From Panicum virgatum (Eukaryota > Streptophyta > Magnoliopsida > Poales > Poaceae), in assembly GCF_016808335.1 (NCBI RefSeq), contig NC_053139.1:33377954-33441953 (forward strand): a stretch of 64,000 nucleotides of DNA. Direction: 5' to 3'. The notes under the pieces were generated by a model. That model did not search any database and was not told where the DNA came from. It saw only the letters and a list, made by a program, of their open reading frames with translations. A program made the position numbers and the translations under genes. This document shows, in pieces, positions 55,568 to 64,000 of the stretch (positions within the stretch are counted from its first letter, which is position 1; each line of letters starts with the position of its first letter).

Positions 55568-56177
55568 GTGTAGCTAGCTAGAACTAGAAGAGATGGCTTG
55601 GAGAAGAGAGAAAGCAAGGTAGCGAATGGCACCAGTGAGCAACGAGGAAAGAGGAAAGGGAACGAGGCGTTCGAGTGTCACCTAGCTGCACAAGCAAGCA
55701 AACGAAGTGTTTAAATAGACCAGCCAATGGAACACTAAGCGTCGGACGAGCGCGCACGCAAAAGAACGAAAAAAATGAGCGCGCATGCAAAAGAACGAAA
55801 AAAATGGGCGCCGATGAGCGCGCAGGCAAAACAGAAAAACGAAAACGAGCGCGCACGCAGAAACCGAACGAAAGAAACGGGCCAGCGAGCACCAGCAAAA
55901 AACGAAAGAAAAAAAAACGCACCTACACGAGCGCCATGCAGTGCCAGCAAAAGTCCCCATGCGCCAAAAATAAAATTGCCTGCTACGATTCGAACCTGGG
56001 TGCCGAGAGAACTAGCCCGGCAGCACTAGCCACCCGAGTTAAAGTTGTTTCTCGTATGGGATGCACCCACAGATGCATTTAATAAGGGTAGACAGAGAAA
56101 AATACCCCCTCATTAAGCACTCCTTGGTATGCACAATCTTGTCCTAAACATCATCTAATACCAGTATGGAGGGAGTA
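55568..56177. other. MLE2 5' non-coding region and right terminus
   Basis: This is the promoter side of the mariner transposase. It contains A-rich tracts with repeated GCGCGCACGCAAA/AACGAAAAAAATG units (55740-55920) that create overlapping frames of no significance. The terminal repeat ends at 56175, followed by TA. Confidence 0.7.
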
Positions 56178-56968
56178 GTAGTTTTCCTCCACATCCACTC
56201 CAAGGCTGTAGCCTTCTACTGCTGATTGGTAGCATGAACCGACATAGATAATAATGCGTATCCCTGCGGGTTTGCATTCTTTTCAATCGTTGAGCCTGCA
56301 GAGAGGGCTTCAGAACTGTTCTGGTTCTAAATGGGCCAGCAGGGACGAGGTGTTTTAATTTATTGCTGCCAGTTATAGATTGCACCTTTTTCATTCTTCA
56401 TGGAAATTATCATATATACTTATGTCCTGGAGCATTTGCTTATGTAGCAAGAAATGGAGTGATCTTCCAGCACACCCACAGCCATAGTTGACTTGTCTAC
56501 ATTTTATTCAAGTATGAAATTGCCATGGTAATCAATATTGCAAAAAGAAAGTATTCTCCAAATACCCTGCATTGACTAGAATCATTATAGTAATCAGTTT
56601 CTTTTGATTTCAATTGTCCTTTTCGTATACTCTTTTTAATTTAATACTATACTATATAACGAGTAGGGGCCCTGCCTCTCGTATTCCATCAGAACAAACT
56701 TGGGGAGGTCGGAGGTGAGAAATTGAATCTTCTTGGCCTCCCAACAACCTATCAATAGTTGATCTGGTCAAAGTGATGAAGCCCTGTCAAAGGGACATTA
56801 AATGCAGAGTTTTGTGCTAATAAACTTGCACACTTTCACGTTGTGCAATTTTATAAAACTTTCTAATTAAAGATCACACAAATAATACATGTAGATATAC
56901 AGTCAAATTTTATGAAACTTTCTAAAGGAAGTGGCCAGCACACAAATCAAGCCATTTTGAATCATCGA
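56178..56968. other. 3' flank of the intact BBE-like gene
   Basis: No gene is seen. 56283-56965 is homologous, in inverted orientation, to 21689-21880 plus 22983-23254 downstream of the broken copy. It will contain the 3' UTR and polyadenylation site of the minus-strand gene. Confidence 0.75.
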
Positions 56969-58573
56969 TCACTTGTTCTGCGCAAGAGGAGGGATGCTCT
57001 GCTCGTTCCTGAAGTAGTCGTCAGGGTCGATCTCAGCCTTGGCCGTGGCGAGCCTCCTGTAGTTGTCCTTGAAGTACTTGTGGCCCCAGACCATGCCGGC
57101 CTGGTAGCTGCTGACGTTGCCCACGATGACGTTCTCGCCGAGGTCAAGGTCTCTGTAGTTGAAGTAGGCCTCCCTCGGGCTGGAGCTCACGTACGGCGCC
57201 ATGAACGCGTAGAAGTCCCTGATCCACCTGGTCTGCACCGCCCCGTCCCCACCGGCCATGGACCAGAAGTTCATGTACTGGATGTTGTACAGCACGCCGG
57301 CGCGGTGCGGGTACGGCGTCGCCGCCTCCGGCACGGCGGCGATCGCCGCGCCGTAGGGGTCGAGGATCATGAGCCCCGCATCGGGCTGCGCGAGCTTGGC
57401 GAAGATGGCGGCCCACGCGTCGCGGGGGATGGCTCGCCGGACGTAGTCCGACGTCGCCTTGTACCCGCTGGCGAAGACGGACGCCGAGGTGGTCCGGTTG
57501 AGGAGGTCCTCCACGGTGGAGCCGCTGCCAAGGTAGATGTAGGGCACGGACTGGATCCACGTCATCTCCCGGCAGTCGCTGCGGCTGAACCTCAGCTCCG
57601 GGAAGCGGCTGCGCATCACCGGGAGCAGCGCGTCGCAGGTGCCGAGGAACAGGGACTGGAAGTTGGCCGTCTGCTGCTGGACGACGACCCGGATCATGAG
57701 GTCGTCCGGCAGCGCCGGCGCGACCTGCTGCCACCGCGTGACGACGTCGACGGCGCCCTGAGCGGCGGTCACCGGGACGTTGAACACCGTGACCGTCGGC
57801 GGGACGGGCACGAGACGCACCTGCCACGACAGCACGACGCCGAAGCTCTCGCCGCCGCCGCCGCGGATGGCCCAGAAGACGTCGCTGCCCATGGTGCTCT
57901 TGCTGAGGAGCCTCCCCCTGGCGTCCACCAGCACGGCGTCGACGACGTTGTCGATGGCCATGCCGTACTTGCGCAGCAGCATGCCGAAGCCGCCGCCGCT
58001 GAAGTGGCCCCCGACGCCGACGGTCGGGCACAGGCCGGCGGGGAACCCCAGCCGCCCGCTCGCCTTGCCGACGGCGTAGTAGAGCTCGCCGAGCGTCGCG
58101 CCGGAGTCCACCCAGGCGGTGGACGCCTGCGGGTCGACGCGCACGGCGCGGAGGCTGGACAGGTCGAGCACCGCGAACGTCTCGTTGCGCACGGCCCGGT
58201 ACGAGAGGCCCTCGTAGTCGTGGCCGCCGCTGCGCACGCGGAGGCTCACCCCGCTCCGGCGGCCGCAGGCCACGGCGGCCTGCACGTGGGAGGCGTTCGT
58301 GGGCGTGACGATGTAGAGCGGCCGCACCGTGGCGGGCGTGAAGAACTTGGGGTTCCGGATGGAGGACTTGAGCAGCGGCGTGAACGACGGCGAGCTCGGC
58401 GTGAACACTAGCTGGCTGGGGATGCTCGCCGAGAGGCATTGGAGGAAGACGTCAGACGACGACGACGACGAGGCTTGGGAGGAGACGGTGGTGGAGGCGT
58501 AGCAGCAGAACAAGCAGGCGAAGATGAGCACCGCCGCCGCCGGCGGTAGCAGGCTGCTTCTCGCCATGGCCAT
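56969..58573 (-). CDS. BBE-like FAD-linked oxidase, intact and intronless
   Basis: This is a secreted or apoplastic/vacuolar flavoprotein oxidase of the berberine-bridge-enzyme-like family. Relatives oxidise oligosaccharides, monolignols or alkaloids; the substrate here is unknown. The chosen ATG (58573) gives 534 residues. An upstream in-frame ATG (58678) lies before the TATA box and is unlikely. A signal peptide covers about residues 1-32. The FAD-binding fold follows, with His of SGGHDYEG and Cys of GLCPTVGVGGHFSGGGFG as the two covalent flavin sites, then [13 protein letters not shown]. The C-terminal BBE domain ([28 protein letters not shown]) ends FRNEQSIPPLAQNK. N-glycosylation sequons are NAS, NET and NRT. 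It is the inverted, tail-to-tail partner of the broken copy at 8210-21688. Confidence 0.95.
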   Translation of the reverse strand: MAMARSSLLPPAAAVLIFACLFCCYASTTVSSQASSSSSSDVFLQCLSASIPSQLVFTPSSPSFTPLLKSSIRNPKFFTPATVRPLYIVTPTNASHVQAAVACGRRSGVSLRVRSGGHDYEGLSYRAVRNETFAVLDLSSLRAVRVDPQASTAWVDSGATLGELYYAVGKASGRLGFPAGLCPTVGVGGHFSGGGFGMLLRKYGMAIDNVVDAVLVDARGRLLSKSTMGSDVFWAIRGGGGESFGVVLSWQVRLVPVPPTVTVFNVPVTAAQGAVDVVTRWQQVAPALPDDLMIRVVVQQQTANFQSLFLGTCDALLPVMRSRFPELRFSRSDCREMTWIQSVPYIYLGSGSTVEDLLNRTTSASVFASGYKATSDYVRRAIPRDAWAAIFAKLAQPDAGLMILDPYGAAIAAVPEAATPYPHRAGVLYNIQYMNFWSMAGGDGAVQTRWIRDFYAFMAPYVSSSPREAYFNYRDLDLGENVIVGNVSSYQAGMVWGHKYFKDNYRRLATAKAEIDPDDYFRNEQSIPPLAQNK

Positions 58574-58645
58574 CTCGCTCTTTGCTTTCTTGCAGACTTC
58601 GCCGCAGAAATTGTTGGGCTTGCATGGCACCGTGCTCGATCGGCC

Positions 58646-58655
58646 GTATATATAG
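58646..58655 (-). promoter_or_regulatory. TATA box of the intact BBE-like gene
   Basis: CTATATATAC on the minus strand lies about 75 bp before the ATG at 58573. The surrounding promoter is shared with the broken copy. Confidence 0.75.
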
Positions 58656-59583
58656 CTGACGAGTGGCGGCTTCGCCACACGTGCGAAATTGTTCTACATC
58701 ATTTGAAACGGGCATTTTCTTAAAAATAAAACAAATTGATACGGGCGTGCATGCCTTCTAGCTAGTCTGCACGCCACTCCAGCAGCTGGATGATGAGCAG
58801 AAAAGTCATGGTCAACTGTCTGATCGCTATCCATCTGGCGACGGTTAATTAATTGGGCAGGTAAAAGTCCTGAAGCCTTTTAAAAACCGGACAAACGAAT
58901 CTGCATTTGTCACATCTTCGCTATTGTCTATCTGAAGACTAGACGAGGTTTGAATTTGAACGCATGTGAATACGAGACGATTTTTGGTGGTTTTGTTAGA
59001 TGCCAACCGCTATCTGATGGCAAGTCTTCCTTCTATGGAAGATAAACATGAGTCATACGCGGTGGGTGACATCAGCTCAGCTGTCTAGAAGATGTACTAT
59101 ATAGTGTATACTATTAGGATTTTATCCGACGTGGAGCAAAGAGAAATGTATCGTCCCGTGATAATAATCGCGGATAATATTTTTTTTCGTTACAAAGATA
59201 TATGAGCACATGTCATCCAATCATTTGGTGTCATTATACTACTGTAGAACCAAATTAGACGTATGTGCTAATGGCATCAGTACCACTGTACAGTCGTTGT
59301 TACAGAATCATGAGGCCGGGCGAAGCTATTTGGGTGTAGATACGATGGTCTCACAAAACTGCTAGAGCTTGGAAAATTTTTTAGTCTAGTTGGAATAATT
59401 GGCAATCTTCAAAAAGTCAGAGCTCAAAAGGCTGGGGCTACAACGCGTTGGCGTTGTTTTTGAATGATTTGGCATTCTGATCCCAATCACTTACCATATG
59501 CTGACGTGGTTATGCGTTGTTAGTGACATGGCCCCTTTATTAAGCGAAAATCAATGCCAATAGCTAGCTTCCTTGTGAAATTG
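58656..59583. other. Upstream region of the BBE-like gene
   Basis: 58656 to about 58960 is homologous to about 7885-8128 (promoter of the broken copy). The two diverge after CTCGTCTAGTCTTCAGATAG. The rest is AT-rich with no gene. Confidence 0.7.
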
Positions 59584-59838
59584 AGGGCATGTTTGGTTAG
59601 AGTTAAAACTACAGGTGATTTTACGTGATATGATTCTCTGAGTGATATGATGAATTGGTAACCGAAACTGATCCTCTAGGCTCTAGGATGGACTTGATGA
59701 AGAAACTAATTTTATTTAGCTCTCAACACCTTCATTTCAGATAACCAGCAGTCGCACAAAATCAATCTGAGGATGATTCCCTACAGGCTCTCCTATAATC
59801 AGTCTAGGTTCGAGCTGCTGCTCTGTCAAACAAACCCT
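59584..59838. mobile_element. Tourist-like MITE (tentative)
   Basis: AGGGCATGTTTGGTTAGAG at the left pairs with CTCTGTCAAACAAACCCT at the right. If the ends are GGG...CCC, the flanks are TGA and TAA, close to the TAA-type target of Tourist elements. It is 255 bp and non-coding. Confidence 0.6.
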
Positions 59839-61574
59839 AAGAAAGACTTTAAAAAAAAAGGAGGAGACATATGGCTTGTGAACAACACCCCACAGAGCAG
59901 TACCTATGTCAATACCGGCACTAAAAGGCAAAGTATGTTCACCAATCCACGCAAATAAAAAAATCGCAAAAAATGCAGGTTTATGACATCAATTAATGCT
60001 CACCTATGCTCGTCAATATCGAATGCGGGTTTATGACATCAATGCATCGTCAAATTTCGAGCTTTCGCCTGTTTTTTTTTCTTTCCACAAATTTCTATCA
60101 CGTGATGTACATGACCATTCCGTTGAACATTTGGCACAGCTTTAGCAATTATCCCTACCCCATGAACCGTTGGATTATGGAACAATGGCCTCCGACCAAA
60201 GCAACTTAATTAACCAAAAGTACGCGCGGCGGTTCGGACAGGTGAGCATGTGGATGGGCGGTTTCGCCGTCGGACGAGAGCATACGTACCACCGGTTCGG
60301 AGCTGCCGTCAAGGAGCTCCTCGAGTGCCTTCTTCGAGCTGCCGTCAAGGTTAATTATATTGAAATGTAACTCTCTTGCTAAAGATTCTATAATCTAATG
60401 GTTACAAGAGCTTCGATAGTTCCTCAAGTTCTAGATTCAACTCATGCTTTCGGTGGTAGGTGATGTTCTCGTCAACAGCGAGATGTTTAGGGTCTGCACT
60501 CGTGAGTTTATAGGGGTGGGTATGTGTGTGTTGTGAGTATTTAAGTTGTACTGTGTATTTTTTTTAAAAAAAAATAAGAAACATAACTCGTTTTTTTATT
60601 TGGCTTGTAAATATCAACTGGTCTCAATCTTCATTTCAGCCAGTGACGAGAAACATGGCACTGTCACTAAAGCTGTAGCAGCCATACGGTGACTAGATGT
60701 ACTAATTCGTGTATGGCGGCGATGCCAGGAGAGTACTGAGAACGAAGATTGGATAAAACTTGGACCGGAATATGTGTAATCGTTGAAACAACGGATAATC
60801 TTTGTTAAAGTCAGTGCAGCCTGTTCCAACAACGCTGTCCACAATTTGATGGCCCTCTGTTTTGATTTTTCTTTTATCGGGCCTCTTTTGACTTTGTATT
60901 GCGTTGCGCCCATCAACAAGCAGAAGCCAAACGGCTGAATACAACTCTTTGCCATGGACCATCTGCATCCCGGACCGAACGAATGCTCCTCGCACGTCGA
61001 CGTGTTGGTGACATCGCCCCACTTCTGAATCCTGACTGCACAAGCAACCGGGAATCCGCATCGAGCGTACAGAACTGGCCACGCTAGCCGAATGCAGCAC
61101 GAGTACAGCATTAGGGTAAACGCTATGCAATCAAGCACCTCTGACTCTGACGAATCAATCGTAGAGTCCGAACCGGCGGCGATCGCAGGTGAGCTTGCGT
61201 GCCCACAGAATAGTACCAATTCAGGTTTGGATCTGGATTACTGTAACCTATTTACTCACTGTTTCGGTTGCTGGAAGAGATCGATGCATGTAGATCGATC
61301 AAGGTAAGGAAGAGAGTTGTACAAGCAGTTAGGGAATTCATCCATCGACTGGGAAGGTCGTGCACTGACACATTGATGATCATCACATGCAGCACATTGC
61401 GCAAACCAAACAAAACAGAGTGAACATAAGCTCCTCACTCCAAAACTGATTTGAGAACCTAGTCTTGGTAAATAATATGATCCGACATTGCACAAAGTAG
61501 ACCGAGAACTTCCATAGAGGTGAAATCGTCTGTCAAGGTAACATGTCTAACGGCTGGGACTACACGTCACGGTT
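59839..61574. other. Intergenic region between the BBE-like gene and RPL11
   Basis: There is no supported gene. A 201-codon minus-strand frame (61219-60614) has no recognisable domain, an irregular composition and overlapping rivals, and I do not call it. 61200-61574 probably contains the 3' UTR of RPL11. Confidence 0.5.
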
Positions 61575-63991
<2,417 letters not shown>

Positions 63992-64000
63992 CTGAGTAAC

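Larger units (their letters stand above)
30747..56175 (-). mobile_element. Mariner-like element 2 (MLE2), interrupted by a 22-kb CACTA
   Basis: The ends are CTCCCTCCGTAATG (30747) and its inverted partner CAGTATGGAGGGAG (ends 56175), with TA on both sides (30745-30746 and 56176-56177). Taking out the CACTA (32255-54440) and one copy of its AAC target duplication leaves about 3.2 kb, a normal size for an autonomous plant mariner. It carries the transposase on the minus strand and a convergent small ORF on the plus strand. The termini match the Stowaway-type ends of the MITE at 7590-7849, so elements of this group could have supplied transposase to such MITEs. Confidence 0.85.

Noticed and set aside
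56912..58411. 499-residue plus-strand frame opposite the BBE-like gene
   Set aside because: Antisense shadow caused by codon bias (GC at third positions) in the true gene.
57144..58439. 431-residue minus-strand frame within the BBE-like gene
   Set aside because: A shadow frame of the GC-rich coding sequence; the real frame has the family motifs.
60614..61219. 201-residue minus-strand frame near RPL11
   Set aside because: No domain, no conserved neighbours, and an alternative overlapping frame of similar length. It may be chance or RPL11 downstream DNA.

Overview
The window is plant nuclear DNA, almost certainly from a grass (Poaceae, probably panicoid). The evidence is a spliced 60S ribosomal protein L11 gene, an intronless GC-rich berberine-bridge-enzyme-like (BBE-like) gene with a typical monocot codon bias, Stowaway- and Tourist-type MITEs, CACTA elements with TTTGCCGTGTGC subterminal repeats, and a Sirevirus. 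The species cannot be fixed from the sequence alone.

Host genes are few. At the right end, the RPL11 gene (minus, 61575-63991, first exon outside the window) looks intact. An intact BBE-like oxidase gene lies on the minus strand (56969-58573). A second BBE-like copy lies on the plus strand (8210-8626 and 20655-21688). The two copies were a tail-to-tail inverted duplication, and the homology runs through both promoters and both 3' flanks. The plus copy is dead: it is split by a 12-kb insertion, lacks about 155 bp that encode the flavin-binding Cys loop, and carries a frameshift.

Layout, left to right. 1-2250: AT-rich and GC-rich non-coding DNA. 2257-5395: gag-only Ty3/gypsy relic with one recognisable LTR. 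5396-7587: degenerate repeats. 7590-7849: Stowaway MITE. 8210-21688: broken BBE copy, interrupted by a FAR1-type Mutator-like element (about 8632-20651), into which a Ty1/copia element (15114-20141, TSD GGATC) later inserted. 22100-23467: LINE fragment and two MITEs in the BBE 3' flank. 23468-25093: CACTA-like element. 25094-27684: decayed mariner-like element 1 (MLE1). 27753-29487: small CACTA (TSD ACT). 30747-56175: mariner-like element 2 (MLE2, TA target), whose transposase gene is interrupted by a 22.2-kb CACTA (32255-54440, TSD AAC). That CACTA in turn holds a 13.1-kb Sirevirus (35869-48942) with intact gag, pol and env-like frames, plus a truncated tandem neighbour (34490-35868). 56178-64000: single-copy DNA with the BBE gene, one MITE and RPL11.

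The most interesting signals are these. (1) Both mariner-like elements carry, at the same place and on the strand opposite the transposase, a second reading frame for a small acidic protein with two CxxC-type motifs. (2) Both mariner transposases start with a series of DLN motifs resembling plant EAR repressor motifs. (3) The Sirevirus has a consensus-quality donor and acceptor that would remove 922 nt and join gag to pol in frame, which would explain expression of a pol frame that has no usable start. (4) The three-level nesting has a preserved target-site duplication at the CACTA level and flanking TA dinucleotides at the mariner level, so the order of events is readable.
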